Of a stretch of 64,000 nucleotides of DNA, positions 9,108 through 18,290 are shown piece after piece. Position numbers and translations under genes: made by a program. Position 1 is the first letter of the stretch; every line of letters starts with the position of its first letter. The stretch is from Streptomyces fagopyri. GTDB lineage: Bacteria > Actinomycetota > Actinomycetes > Streptomycetales > Streptomycetaceae. The notes under the pieces are model-generated. The model had not been told where the DNA came from, did no database searches, and saw nothing but the letters and a program-made list of their open reading frames with translations. Location of the stretch: positions 1,116,001 to 1,180,000 of the forward strand of contig NZ_CP045643.1 of the NCBI RefSeq assembly GCF_009498275.1. Reading direction: 5' to 3'.

Positions 9108-10868
9108 ACGCCTCGGTGCGGATCGTCAGCCCTTCGGGCGCGCGCTCCACGACGGGAGCGAAGGGGCCCGGGGATCCGTAGCGCACGGCGAAGACATGCA
9201 GGTCCTCCGGGGCGCCGGGAACCGGACCGGCCTCGAACGCCGTGGAGGCGACCAGGTGGTGCCAGCCCTCGTCGGGGTTGCCGTAGCCCCGGGGGTCGGC
9301 GGCCAGGGCGAAGGCCGTCTCCTCCTGGGTGGTCCGGGCGCGGGCGTCGAAGCGGTCGGCTCCCCCGGTACGCGGGTGCGTCAGCCGAAGGGTGCCGGCG
9401 GACGCCACCTCCGCCGACGCGACCCTGCGGACCCGGTCGCCGTCGTCGGCGGCGTACGGCATTCCGGCGAGCAGATACGGGTCCCCGTCCAGGCGTTCGA
9501 CGGCCACCGTGGTCCACAGGCCGGCGCCGTCCGTGACGTACAGGGATCTGACGTGGCGCAGGACGTGGTCGCGGGTGACGACGGGCTTGCTGACGAGCTT
9601 GGCCGTCAGCCCGTCGCTCTCCAGGTCGCGCACCCGCACCTCGCCCATCGGGCGGCTCAGCAGGAAACCGTCGAGGACCGGCCCGAAGCCGTGCCGGCGG
9701 TTCACGGCGGCGGGCAGCAGATAGGTGCCCGCCGCTTCGACCAGGGACGGCGTCATCCGGTCGTCGAACGCCACCGAGACGGTGCCCGTGCGCAGTTGAC
9801 GGCGTACCGGTGCCGTCCTGGGCGTGCGGTGCCAGCGGGCCGTGTCCTGGATCTGCCAGACCAGCATGAGGCGAAGTGCCCGTCCACGGCGCCGTCCGGG
9901 CCGGTCGCGTGCCGTCCCCAGCGGGTGTCGCCCCAGTAGCGGCCGAGGTCGGCGCCGATCCGGCCGCCGAAGCGGCGCAGGCCGAGAACGGCCTCGAAAC
10001 CGCAGTGCTGTTCGCTGTAGCGCGGACCGCCGAGGTCGAACCCGCCCGTCGTCAGCCGTGCGTCGAGGTAGCGGGCGAGCGCGTCACCGTCCTCGGCGAA
10101 GACCGGCTCTCCGCTGACCCGGTGGGCCTGGGCGAGGAAGGACAGGGAGATCGGTCCGTAGTTGTTGTCGTAGGCTCCGCCGTGCTCCGGGGGCAGCAGG
10201 GCTCCCCGGTCGCGGACGCGCCGGGCGCGGATCTCGTCGCTGTAGAGACGCATCGCGTGCGACCGGACCGACTCCCCTTCCGCCAGCGGGAGATGACGGG
10301 CGAGCATCAGGCCGCCGACGACGCAGCCGATGGCCTGGTTGCCGGCCTCCTGCGGGTTGAAGAAGGTCGCCTCGGTCAGCCGGCGCCAGTACCCGTGGGC
10401 CACGTCCCGCAGTTCGCCGCGGGGTACGTCGTCGACGAGTCCTTCGGCCAGATCCAGCACGTTGACCGCCTGGAGCAGCGCCCACACGGTACTCGGCCAG
10501 TCGCCCACGGGGTGGGCGCCCTCCTCCAGCACGTAACGGGCGTACGGCAGCCCGGAGTCACGGATCCTCAGGTTGGGGTATCCGGGATTGTCGCGGGTGA
10601 AGACGCGCTCGCGGAGATGGAAGGCGAGACCGCGCCGGACGGCCTCCGGCAGGCGCGGGTCCCCGGTGCGCTGCCAGGCGAGCGCCAGCAGCGAGGTGAC
10701 GCCGAGCGACGTGTCGCCGATGTCGGTGACGGCCGTGGGGTGTTCGAGGTTGCCGTCCGGGGTGAGGCGGGCCGGCGCCTCCTCGGTGACGGCGGCGAGA
10801 ACGGTGTCGTACGCGGCGGGATCGTCCGGGAGATCGTGCAACCGGCCGCGCTGGTAGGGGAGATGCAT
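9037..10868 (-). pseudogene. Frameshifted two-domain polysaccharide-lyase-like gene
   Basis: Two overlapping frames make one protein of about 610 residues. The upstream frame (from ATG 10868) is an alpha-helical toroid-like domain with repeated Gly/Trp-rich helices (GDWPSTVWALLQAV, NPQEAGNQAIG, HGGAYDNNYG) that reads GAVDGHFA near 9875. It then runs into low-quality basic sequence until 9753. The continuation is in the next frame from MLVWQIQDTARWH (9867) and forms a beta-rich domain ending at 9037. One missing base near 9869-9874 would join them. A toroid plus beta-sandwich layout suggests a heparinase- or alginate-lyase-like enzyme, but I cannot name the family. A sequencing error is the alternative to true decay. 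Confidence 0.7.
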
Positions 10869-11315
10869 GCGATCGACCCTTCGTTCCGGAGGTCTCCGGT
10901 CCCTGCGTCAAGTCTCTTCCGGAAGGTGCGGAAACGGATGAGCGGGGACCGCGGGAACGGTGTCGGCCCGGCGAACATCGCGCCGGGGGACGAGGACGCC
11001 GGCGGATGCCGCCCCTCCGGAGGGCGCGGGAGATGACGGCAGCCCGCGGCTGAGGGCTGTCCCGTCATCCCGGTGGATCGGCGCGCGGCGTCGGACGCGG
11101 TGCGTCGCGAGGCGGAGGGGCGTCCTCGTACCGGGTGTGTCCGGGCGAATCCGACGACGCGGCGGGGTGCCGTGGCCGTCGTCGTGCGCCCGCCGGGGAT
11201 CACGGGACGGCCCTTAGGTGTCCGAATCCCGCCGGACGTCGTGCGCGGAACACGGCAACATGGCAGGTGAAGCGGTGCTCGCACCGCTTGGACCACGCGT
11301 GAAAGGACATCTCCG
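10869..11315. other. 447-base intergenic region with a leader hairpin
   Basis: Divergent promoters must lie here between the lyase-like gene and the alkyltransferase gene, but no convincing -10/-35 pair stands out. An eight-base perfect stem with a CTCG loop (AAGCGGTG 11270-11277, CACCGCTT 11282-11289) sits 27 bases before the downstream ATG and could influence its expression. Confidence 0.4.
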
Positions 11316-11825
11316 ATGACGGTCTGGACGACCATCGACAGCCCCTTGGGCGAGCTGCTTCTCGTGGGCGAGGAGTCGGCGACCGCCCGGGGCGGCACGG
11401 CGCTCGTGTCGCTCTCCATGCCCGGCCAGAAGTCCGGCGCCGTCGTACGGGACGGCTGGACACGGGACGACGGCGCGTTCGCGGACATCGCCGCACAGCT
11501 GAACTCCTACTTCGAGGGCGGGCTGACCGACTTCGCCGTCGAGTACGCCGGCGGGGCGGGCACCGATTTCCAGCGGCGGGTGTGGAAGGCCGTCGACAGC
11601 GTCCCGTACGGCACGACGGTCAGCTACGGCGAGATCGCCTCACGGATCGGGGCGTCACGCGCGGCCGTGCGCGCCGTGGGCACCGCCATCGGCGCGAACC
11701 CCGTGCTCGTCGTGCGCCCCTGCCATCGCGTGATCGGCGCCGGCGGCGCGCTCGCCGGGTACGCCGCGGGTCTGGAGCGCAAGCGGCGGCTCCTGGACCT
11801 GGAGGACGCCCGGCCGTCCGGATGA
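11316..11825 (+). CDS. ogt: Methylated-DNA--protein-cysteine S-methyltransferase
   Basis: A 169-residue suicidal DNA-repair protein that takes alkyl groups from O6-alkylguanine. The acceptor is Cys136 in the invariant PCHRVIG motif. The helix-turn-helix DNA-binding part is visible just before it (VSYGEIASRIGASRAAVRAVGTAIGANP). The N-terminal ribonuclease-H-like domain begins at residue 1. The length is standard for the Ogt/Ada-C type. ATG 11316 follows GAAAGGACA. The next gene is separated by 215 bases. Confidence 0.93.
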   Translation: MTVWTTIDSPLGELLLVGEESATARGGTALVSLSMPGQKSGAVVRDGWTRDDGAFADIAAQLNSYFEGGLTDFAVEYAGGAGTDFQRRVWKAVDSVPYGTTVSYGEIASRIGASRAAVRAVGTAIGANPVLVVRPCHRVIGAGGALAGYAAGLERKRRLLDLEDARPSG

Positions 11826-12040
11826 CGCCCACGCCGCTCGTCCCACCTGCTGCGAGCGGCCGGCGGCACCGGAGCGTTCGAAGGCCGCGGCGACAGCCCG
11901 GTTTTGCCGGACCGGCAACAGGACTGGGCCGGGTCCTGCCACTCGCCGCACGATCACTCATGGCGGCGACACGGGGAGAGCGGGTCTCCCGCGGGCCCGC
12001 TCGTCGCCTTCACCGCAGCCGTAGTGTCCTGGGAGGATCC

Positions 12041-13024
12041 GTGCCGAAGTCGTCCGCAGCAGACCGCACCCACCGTCTGGTGTCCTCGCCGGCCGGCCGG
12101 ACCCATCTGGTGGAGCAGGGAACCGGTCCGTTGGTCCTGCTGGTGCACGGGTTTCCAGAGTCCTGGTACTCCTGGCGGCACCAGCTGACGGCGCTCGCCG
12201 CGGCCGGATACCGGGCGGTCGCCCTCGACGTCCGCGGTTACGGCCGCTCCTCCGGGCCGGACGGCGTGGCCGCGTACCGGATCCTGGAGCTGGTGGAGGA
12301 CTGCGCCGCCGTGGTGCACGCCCTCGGTGAGCGGTCCGCGACCGTCGTCGGGCACGACTGGGGATCGACCGTCGCCGCCACCTCCGCGCTGGTCCGGCCC
12401 GACGTGTTCCGCGCGGTCGGGCTGCTCAGCGTGCCCTACACCCCGCGCGGCGGCCCGCGCCCCAGTGACGTCTTCGCCCGGATGGGCGGCCCCGACGAGT
12501 TCTACGTCTCCTACTTCCAGCGGCCCGGCCGGGCCGAGGCCGAGATCGAGCCCGACGTCCGCGGCTGGCTCGGGGGCTTCTACGCGGCGCTGTCCGGCGA
12601 CACCATGCCCTCCGCCGGCGCACCGGACCCGCACTTCGTCAGCCCCGGCAAAACCCTGCGCGAACGGTTTCCCACCGGACCTCTCCCCCACTGGCTCGAC
12701 GCGTCCACCCTCGACGTCTACGCGCAGGAGTTCGAGCGGACCGGGACGAGCGGCGCGCTCAACCGCTACCGGAACATGGACCGCGACTGGGAGGATCTGG
12801 CCGGCCATGACGGCGCGCCCGTCACGCAGCCCTCGCTGTTCATCGGTGGCGCCCTCGACGCGTCCACGACCTGGCTGGCCGACGCGATCGCGGCGTTCCC
12901 CATGACCCTGCCCGGCCTGGTCTCGTCCCACATCCTGGAGGACTGCGGCCACTGGATCCAGCAGGAGCGGCCCGAAGACGTCAACCGCATCCTGATCGAC
13001 TGGCTCGCCGCGCTGCCCGCCTGA
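12041..13024 (+). CDS. Alpha/beta-hydrolase, epoxide hydrolase type
   Basis: A 327-residue cytosolic hydrolase. The oxyanion motif HGFPESW is at 36-42, and the nucleophile elbow GHDWGS carries Asp106 rather than Ser, which marks epoxide hydrolases and dehalogenases. The cap region contains lid tyrosines (EFYVSYFQ, LNRYRNMDRDW). The catalytic His is in EDCGHWIQQERP. It would open epoxides to diols; the natural substrate is unknown. GTG 12041 is supported by GGGAGG at 12031-12036; longer in-frame extensions run back through the alkyltransferase gene and are not credible. Confidence 0.92.
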   Translation: MPKSSAADRTHRLVSSPAGRTHLVEQGTGPLVLLVHGFPESWYSWRHQLTALAAAGYRAVALDVRGYGRSSGPDGVAAYRILELVEDCAAVVHALGERSATVVGHDWGSTVAATSALVRPDVFRAVGLLSVPYTPRGGPRPSDVFARMGGPDEFYVSYFQRPGRAEAEIEPDVRGWLGGFYAALSGDTMPSAGAPDPHFVSPGKTLRERFPTGPLPHWLDASTLDVYAQEFERTGTSGALNRYRNMDRDWEDLAGHDGAPVTQPSLFIGGALDASTTWLADAIAAFPMTLPGLVSSHILEDCGHWIQQERPEDVNRILIDWLAALPA

Positions 13025-13047
13025 CGCGGAACCCCGAAGGCCGTCCG

Positions 13048-13078
13048 CCGCCCGGGACGCGACGCGCGCCCCGGGCGG
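13048..13078. terminator. Weak hairpin between convergent genes
   Basis: A nine-base stem (13048-13056 with 13070-13078) built on CGCCCGGG/CCCGGGCG lies between the ends of the epoxide hydrolase and the peptidoglycan-binding protein genes, and could serve both. Confidence 0.4.
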
Positions 13079-13111
13079 GCCATCGCGGAGTCCACGTGGC
13101 GCTGCGGCGGT

Positions 13112-14002
13112 CTACGGAGTCGTACGCGATTCCAGGGCGGCGCGCGTGTCGTCGCCGTAGACGCCGGTCTCGTCACCCCGGACGCCGTACCAGAGCTGGA
13201 AGCGGGCGACGGCCGCGGTGAGCGTGGCGTCGTAGCCGCCGTCGGTGGAGCCGCCCGCGTACACGTCCGGGACGCGCAGCAGCCGTCGTTGCAGTGCGGT
13301 CACTTCCGGGCCGCTGTCCCCCTCGCGGAGGGTGCCCGCGCCGTCCGGGTCGGCGGGTCCCGGCGGCGCCGGGGCGGCGGCTGTCACGGCGGGGCCGGTT
13401 CCGGGCTGTCCGGCCCGTGCGCGGCCGTCCTGGTCGCCTGGCACCAGGAGGGCGAGGGCGAAACCGGCCAGGGCCGCCGCGATCACGCCGAGCGCGATGG
13501 CGGCCCGGCGCCGGCCGGCACCGTCGGCGTGGCCGCGTCCGGGTGCGTGGTCCTGTCCGTGCGTGGGCCGCCGTCCCGGCCCGGTCGGCCCTCTCCACGG
13601 GGACCTGGCCCCGCTCCCGCGTAAGAGGACGGGTGCGCGGCCGTTCCGACGAGCGCGGCCGTTCCGACGAGCGGGCCCGGACGCGGCGCCCGCGGGTCCT
13701 GGGGCGACGCCCGCGGGTCCGGCGTCGCGGGTGTAGTCCTCGCCTCCCGGTACGGAGGGCTCGCCCCCCGGTACGGGCGGCAGTTCCTCCGTCTCCTCCC
13801 CGGCGGCCGGCGAAAGGGCCTTCGCCGAGGTGGCGGGCACGGCGACCGTCTCGTAGTCGCCGTCCGGATCGGATCCGTACTGCTGCCGGCGCACCTCCTC
13901 GATGAGCTCCGCCAGTGCCTCGGTCCGGCGGCGCCGCTGCACATGGGTGGGCTCGATGGCCCGTCGCCCCGCTGGCTGCCCCGGTTCGGGCGGTGTCGAC
14001 AC
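13112..14002 (-). CDS. Membrane-anchored peptidoglycan-binding domain protein
   Basis: A 296-residue protein. The N-terminal half is cytosolic, with a conserved RRTEALAELIEEVRRQQY helix and a long Gly/Pro/Arg/Ala-rich low-complexity linker. A single membrane helix (AAIALGVIAAALAGFALALLV) follows, and then an outside C-terminal peptidoglycan-binding type 1 domain with LREGDSGPEVTALQRRLL, VYAGGSTDGGYDATLTAAV and FQLWYGVRGDETGVYGDDT. GTG 14002 is chosen because CGGAGGGAG lies about 8 bases upstream on the minus strand. The design suggests a link between a cytosolic partner and the cell wall. The role is unknown. Confidence 0.82.
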   Translation of the reverse strand: MSTPPEPGQPAGRRAIEPTHVQRRRRTEALAELIEEVRRQQYGSDPDGDYETVAVPATSAKALSPAAGEETEELPPVPGGEPSVPGGEDYTRDAGPAGVAPGPAGAASGPARRNGRARRNGRAPVLLRGSGARSPWRGPTGPGRRPTHGQDHAPGRGHADGAGRRRAAIALGVIAAALAGFALALLVPGDQDGRARAGQPGTGPAVTAAAPAPPGPADPDGAGTLREGDSGPEVTALQRRLLRVPDVYAGGSTDGGYDATLTAAVARFQLWYGVRGDETGVYGDDTRAALESRTTP

Positions 14003-14229
14003 TCTGCTCTCCCTCCGTACGCGCGAGCTCACGCCATCCCCGTGGAGTGATACGCGACGGCCGCCCCGGAGGTTCAGCCGTGGGCGCCTCCGCCGGACCA
14101 CCGGCGGTCTCCCGGTGACCGCCCCCCGGAGGGTGCTGCCGCCGGGGCGGTCGCCGTGGCCCGGTCGGACAACGTGAAGAATGGGTACATACGGGGTAGG
14201 ACCACCTTCGGGGAGCGGAGAGGGTCACC

Positions 14230-16692
14230 GTGACTGTGAGCGAGGAACGAGAGGCGTCGACCCGTCGGCGCTTCGACGTGGCGGACGCCGCGCCACTTCT
14301 GCTCGACGCCCATTTGACCGTGACCGGCTGGACGGCGGACGCCGAGCGGCTGCTGGGACACCGGGCCGCCGAGGTGGTGGGCCATCACGTCGTGGACCTG
14401 TTGCTCCCGGACGACGCGGCCAGGGTCACGGAGCGCGCCGAGCGGTGCCGCGGCGTCGGCGGCTGGGCCGGGCTGCTGTCCGTGCGGCACCGGGACGGCC
14501 ACGCGGTCCGGATGATGGTGCGGGCCGTCCCGGTGCGCGAGGACGGCACGCCGACGCGCTGGGTGGTACTGCTCTCCGACCTCGGCGACGGCCCCGGCTG
14601 GGACATGAGCCGGTCCGTGCTGGAGCGCATGAACGCGGGATCGCCGGTGGGCATCGCGATCGTGGACACCGAGCTGCGGTTCGTGTGGTCGAACACCGCC
14701 CTGGAGCAGTTCGGGGGCGGTCCGCCGCAGCGACGGCTCGGGCGCAGACTCGCCGATGTGCAGCCTGGGCTCGACGCCGAGGTCCTGGAGGCGAGGATGC
14801 GCCAGGTGCTGCGGAGCGGTGAGCCGGTGGTCGGGTTCGAGCACGTGGGCCGCGTACGGTCCGCGCCCCATCGCGAGACCGCGCACTCCTTGTCCTTCGT
14901 CCGGCTCGACGACGACCACGGCCATCCGATCGGCGTGTACTACACGGTCGTCGACGTCACCGAGCGCTACCGTGCCCGTCGGCGGCTGGCGCTGCTGGAC
15001 CGGGCCGGGGAGCACATCGGCCGCAGTCTCGACGTCCTGCGGACCGCTCAGGAACTGGCCGACGTGGCCGTGCCGGGCCTGGCCGACTTCGCCACCGTGG
15101 ACCTGCTGGATTCCGTGCTCAAGGGAGCCGAACCGGCCGCCGGCCCGCCGGACGACACCGACGCCGTACCGCTGCGGCGCGCGGGCCAGCAGTCGACCCG
15201 GGCCGGGGTGCCCGAAACCACCGTGCCCGTCGGCGCGGTCGCCACGTACCAGACGGGCTCTCCCCCGATCAGGTGCCTGGCGGAGGGACGGTCGTGGCGC
15301 GAGCAGCGGCTCGATCCGACCGCCGAGGAGTGGGCCACCGCCGGCGAGGGGAGACAGGCCGCCCACTTCTTCGATCTCGGGCTGAGCAGCGTCATGATCG
15401 TGCCCATCCGGGCACGGGGCGTCACGCTGGGCATCACCACGTTCTTCCGGCGCCGGCGCCATGATCCCTTCGACGAGGAGGACCTGACGCTGGCGGAGGA
15501 GTTCGTGGGCCGGGCCGCCCTGTGCGTCGACAACGCCCGCCGCTACACCCGCGAACGCGACGCCGCACTCGTCCTGCAGCGCAATCTGCTGCCGCACCGC
15601 TTCCCCGAGCAGAACGCCGTGGAGGTCTCCGCCTGCTACCGGCCCGCGGACGAGCTGACGGGGCTGGCCGGTGACTGGTTCGACGTGATTCCGCTGTCCG
15701 GGGCCCGGGTGGCCCTGGTCGTGGGCGAGGTGACCGGTCACGGCATCGACGGTGCCGCCGCCATGGGACGGCTGCGGGCCGCCGTACAGACGCTCGCCGA
15801 TCTGGACCTGCCGCCCGAGGAGGTGCTCGCGCATCTGGACGACCTGGTCAGCCGGGCCGCCCGGGAGGAGGGCAGCGGGGCGGACACGCTCACCAGCGGT
15901 ATGCAGGCCGTCGGCGCCAGCTGTCTCTACGCCGTGTACGACCCGGTGAGCGGGCGGTGCACCATGGCGGGCGCGGGACATCCGGCACCCGCGATCGTCA
16001 CCCCCGACGGCACGGTCTCGTTCGCCGACCTGCCTCGCGGTCCCGCGCTGGGTGTGGGCGGACTGCCTTTCGAATCAGCCGAGTTCACCCTGGCGGAGGG
16101 CAGCCTGCTCGGTCTTCACACGGACGGGCTCATCGCCACGCCCCGCACCGGCCGGGACCCGGAAGCGGGCCGGGAGCGTCTGCGGCGCGCGCTGGAGGGA
16201 TACCGGGGATCGCTCGACACGCTGTGCCGGACCATCGTGGACGATCTTGTGCCGACCCGCCCCTACGACGACGTGGCGCTGCTGATGGCGCGCACCCGCC
16301 GGCTGGGGACCGAGCAGGTCGCGACCTGGGACCTGCCCGGCGATCCGGCGATGGTCGCCGAGGCCCGCAGGGCCTCCACCGAGCAGCTCAGGGTGTGGGG
16401 TCTGGAGTCGCTGGCCTTCACCACCGAGCTGGTGGTGAGCGAGCTCGTCACCAACGCCATCCGGCACGCTCCGGGTCCGGTCCGGCTGCGTCTGATCTCC
16501 GAGGACGCCCTGATCTGCGAGGTCTCCGACGCGGGTGCCACCGCTCCGCATCTGCGCCATCCGAAGACGACCGACGAGGGCGGCCGCGGACTGTTCCTGA
16601 TCTCCCAGTTCACCCAGCGGTGGGGCACGCGCTACACCCCCGACGGCAAGATCATCTGGGCCGAGCAGTCCCTGACGGAGCCACCGGTGTGA
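14230..16692 (+). CDS. PAS-PAS-GAF-SpoIIE phosphatase with HATPase (RsbU/RsbW-type regulator)
   Basis: An 820-residue soluble multidomain regulator. PAS-like domains span about 20-115 and 135-255, a GAF domain about 265-440, and a SpoIIE/PP2C phosphatase about 460-680 (LTGLAGDWFDV, VVGEVTGHGIDGAAAMG, AGAGHPAPAIV, HTDGLIATP, YDDVALLMAR). A HATPase_c anti-sigma-kinase-like domain spans about 695-815 (ELVVSELVTNAIRHAPGP, DEGGRGLFLISQF). Such proteins switch anti-anti-sigma factors and sigma factors in response to small-molecule or redox cues. No membrane segments are seen. The GTG start at 14230 follows GAGAGGG. The gene stands alone. Confidence 0.9.
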   Translation: MTVSEEREASTRRRFDVADAAPLLLDAHLTVTGWTADAERLLGHRAAEVVGHHVVDLLLPDDAARVTERAERCRGVGGWAGLLSVRHRDGHAVRMMVRAVPVREDGTPTRWVVLLSDLGDGPGWDMSRSVLERMNAGSPVGIAIVDTELRFVWSNTALEQFGGGPPQRRLGRRLADVQPGLDAEVLEARMRQVLRSGEPVVGFEHVGRVRSAPHRETAHSLSFVRLDDDHGHPIGVYYTVVDVTERYRARRRLALLDRAGEHIGRSLDVLRTAQELADVAVPGLADFATVDLLDSVLKGAEPAAGPPDDTDAVPLRRAGQQSTRAGVPETTVPVGAVATYQTGSPPIRCLAEGRSWREQRLDPTAEEWATAGEGRQAAHFFDLGLSSVMIVPIRARGVTLGITTFFRRRRHDPFDEEDLTLAEEFVGRAALCVDNARRYTRERDAALVLQRNLLPHRFPEQNAVEVSACYRPADELTGLAGDWFDVIPLSGARVALVVGEVTGHGIDGAAAMGRLRAAVQTLADLDLPPEEVLAHLDDLVSRAAREEGSGADTLTSGMQAVGASCLYAVYDPVSGRCTMAGAGHPAPAIVTPDGTVSFADLPRGPALGVGGLPFESAEFTLAEGSLLGLHTDGLIATPRTGRDPEAGRERLRRALEGYRGSLDTLCRTIVDDLVPTRPYDDVALLMARTRRLGTEQVATWDLPGDPAMVAEARRASTEQLRVWGLESLAFTTELVVSELVTNAIRHAPGPVRLRLISEDALICEVSDAGATAPHLRHPKTTDEGGRGLFLISQFTQRWGTRYTPDGKIIWAEQSLTEPPV

Positions 16693-16773
16693 CGCGGGCG
16701 CCGCCGCCCCTCTCGCCGGAGCCGCCCGACACCCCTGCGACCAAGGGAAGTTGACAGATTGTTGACCAATTCC

Positions 16774-16803
16774 TTGGCGAGTGGTGACCGGCGCCGACAC
16801 TAT
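16774..16803 (+). promoter_or_regulatory. Candidate promoter of the DUF6445 gene
   Basis: TTGGCG (16774-16779) and CACTAT (16798-16803) are 18 bases apart, and the ATG lies only 11 bases after the -10 box. The transcript would have almost no leader. Two more TTGAC words at 16751 and 16762 lie upstream. Confidence 0.5.
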
Positions 16804-16813
16804 GGTCTGCCGC

Positions 16814-17494
16814 ATGTCCCCACACCCCCCACGGACTCCCGCCCTCCCTGTTCTCCCTTATCGGAAACCGACCCGCGACCGGGACTACTGGGTCCTCGAC
16901 GACGTCCTCCCCGACGTGGAAGCCGTCCGCGCCCGCTGCCTCGCCAAGGACGACTGGGTCAAGGGTCACCCGTACACCTCGGAGAGCTGGCCGGGTCTGC
17001 GGACGATGCCCGGACTCGAACCGGACGAACTCGCCCGTGTGGAGAGGCTGGTGAAGAAGGCCACCGGAGCGCGGGAGCTGTGGCAGCAGGCGACGGCCTC
17101 CGGGGCCACCCTCAACCACAACTGCGTCCAGGTGGTCGGCAAGGACGAGGGCGAGCCGCGCCCGCACACCGACTCCCGGGCCCTGTGCCGGTACGCCGCG
17201 GTGCTGTATCTCAACCCGGCGGTGCCCAAGGACTGCGGGACGAGTTTCTACCGGCAGAACCTGCCCGGCGGCCGTCTCGGCGGCAACGTGGTGGCGGCGC
17301 CGCACAACAACCTCGTCGAGGCGCTGGGGACGCGCTTCGTACCGCCGGACTCGTTCGTCGAGGACGTCCGGGTGCCGCATCGCCACAACCGGCTGCTGCT
17401 CTACAACGCCAACCTGATGCACAGCGCCACCGGTTACGCGGGCACCACCATCGAGGACAAGCGGATGACCGCGGTGTTCTTCTGGATGGCGTGA
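16814..17494 (+). CDS. DUF6445 family protein, probable 2-oxoglutarate/Fe(II) oxygenase fold
   Basis: A 226-residue soluble protein. A possible iron facial triad is visible: His and Asp in RPHTDSRALC and His in NANLMHSATGY. Between them YAAVLYLNP and CGTSFYR are typical double-stranded beta-helix strands. I associate the whole pattern with the actinobacterial DUF6445 family; oxygenase activity is inference from fold. ATG 16814 is chosen over an in-frame GTG at 16781 because a -10 box overlaps the intervening sequence. The substrate is unknown. The gene is single. Confidence 0.72.
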   Translation: MSPHPPRTPALPVLPYRKPTRDRDYWVLDDVLPDVEAVRARCLAKDDWVKGHPYTSESWPGLRTMPGLEPDELARVERLVKKATGARELWQQATASGATLNHNCVQVVGKDEGEPRPHTDSRALCRYAAVLYLNPAVPKDCGTSFYRQNLPGGRLGGNVVAAPHNNLVEALGTRFVPPDSFVEDVRVPHRHNRLLLYNANLMHSATGYAGTTIEDKRMTAVFFWMA

Positions 17495-17671
17495 CACTCC
17501 ACCTCCGGTGAACCCGACCGTTCCTTCGGCGGACCCGGGGGACACTCCTCCCGTCAGCCCCGACCACCCCAGGCACTCTGCCCCGATATGCCCCGTTACG
17601 CGCGAACCACGACTCAGTTACGGCGCTCCCAAGTCCTGGTGGCCGGACGGTGAGCTGGTCATGATGGGGGC

Positions 17672-18067
17672 ATGACGTTGGCCTTGCGTGCCATGACGCA
17701 ACTGGCGGCCTGGCCGGACCTCTCGGAGGCCCGGCCCAGCTGCGGCACGGGGCGGGCACTGCGCTCGGCCCGGGACGAGATCGTGCACTTCCACTCCGAT
17801 CACGAGGCCGATCTGCATCTGACGGCCCGGGCCATCCGCCGCTACGAGGATCACCTCAGGGGCGCCACGGCGGTCCGGATGGTCCCCGGTTCACGCTGGG
17901 TGACCATACGGCTCGATGTCGACGCCGACATCCATCTGCTCCTGACCCTGGTGAGCGTCGCGCTCCAGTCCCACCAGGCGTGGCCCGCCGCCGGTGACAC
18001 GGCACCGGCCGAGTGCAACGAACACCGCGGCGCGTCGCTGCCGCGCACGATCCTCAGCGGCAGCTGA
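17672..18067 (+). CDS. Luciferase-domain (DUF5519) protein
   Basis: A 131-residue protein whose core matches DUF5519, often labelled luciferase family: EIVHFHSDHEADLHLTARAI, an acidic/His-rich strand, then GSRWVTIRLDVDADIHLLLTLVSVALQ. It has no membrane or export signal. The molecular function of the family is not established; it is not a flavin luciferase by sequence. ATG 17672 follows ATGGGGGC. It is flanked by unrelated single genes. Confidence 0.75.
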   Translation: MTLALRAMTQLAAWPDLSEARPSCGTGRALRSARDEIVHFHSDHEADLHLTARAIRRYEDHLRGATAVRMVPGSRWVTIRLDVDADIHLLLTLVSVALQSHQAWPAAGDTAPAECNEHRGASLPRTILSGS

Positions 18068-18290
18068 GGAAAAGGACCCCGCCCGGCGGGCCGTGGTGGC
18101 GCGTACCCGTCACGGGGGCCTCCGGCATGCCGCCGGGCCGGTCCGATCGGGCGCGGCCAGGCCAGGCGAAGTGAAGCGAAGAGGATCGTGCAAGCACCCG
18201 CGCGGATCGGCCTACTCCGGACCCCGCCGCTCGCGTTTCGATGGTGACGAGCGGTTACGCATCCCTCGCGACACCCACAGGAGCACCGTC

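Noticed and set aside
9037..9867. A separate gene starting at ATG 9867
   Set aside because: The upstream frame turns into unnatural basic sequence exactly where this one begins, and the two parts together make a normal two-domain enzyme, so a frameshift is simpler.
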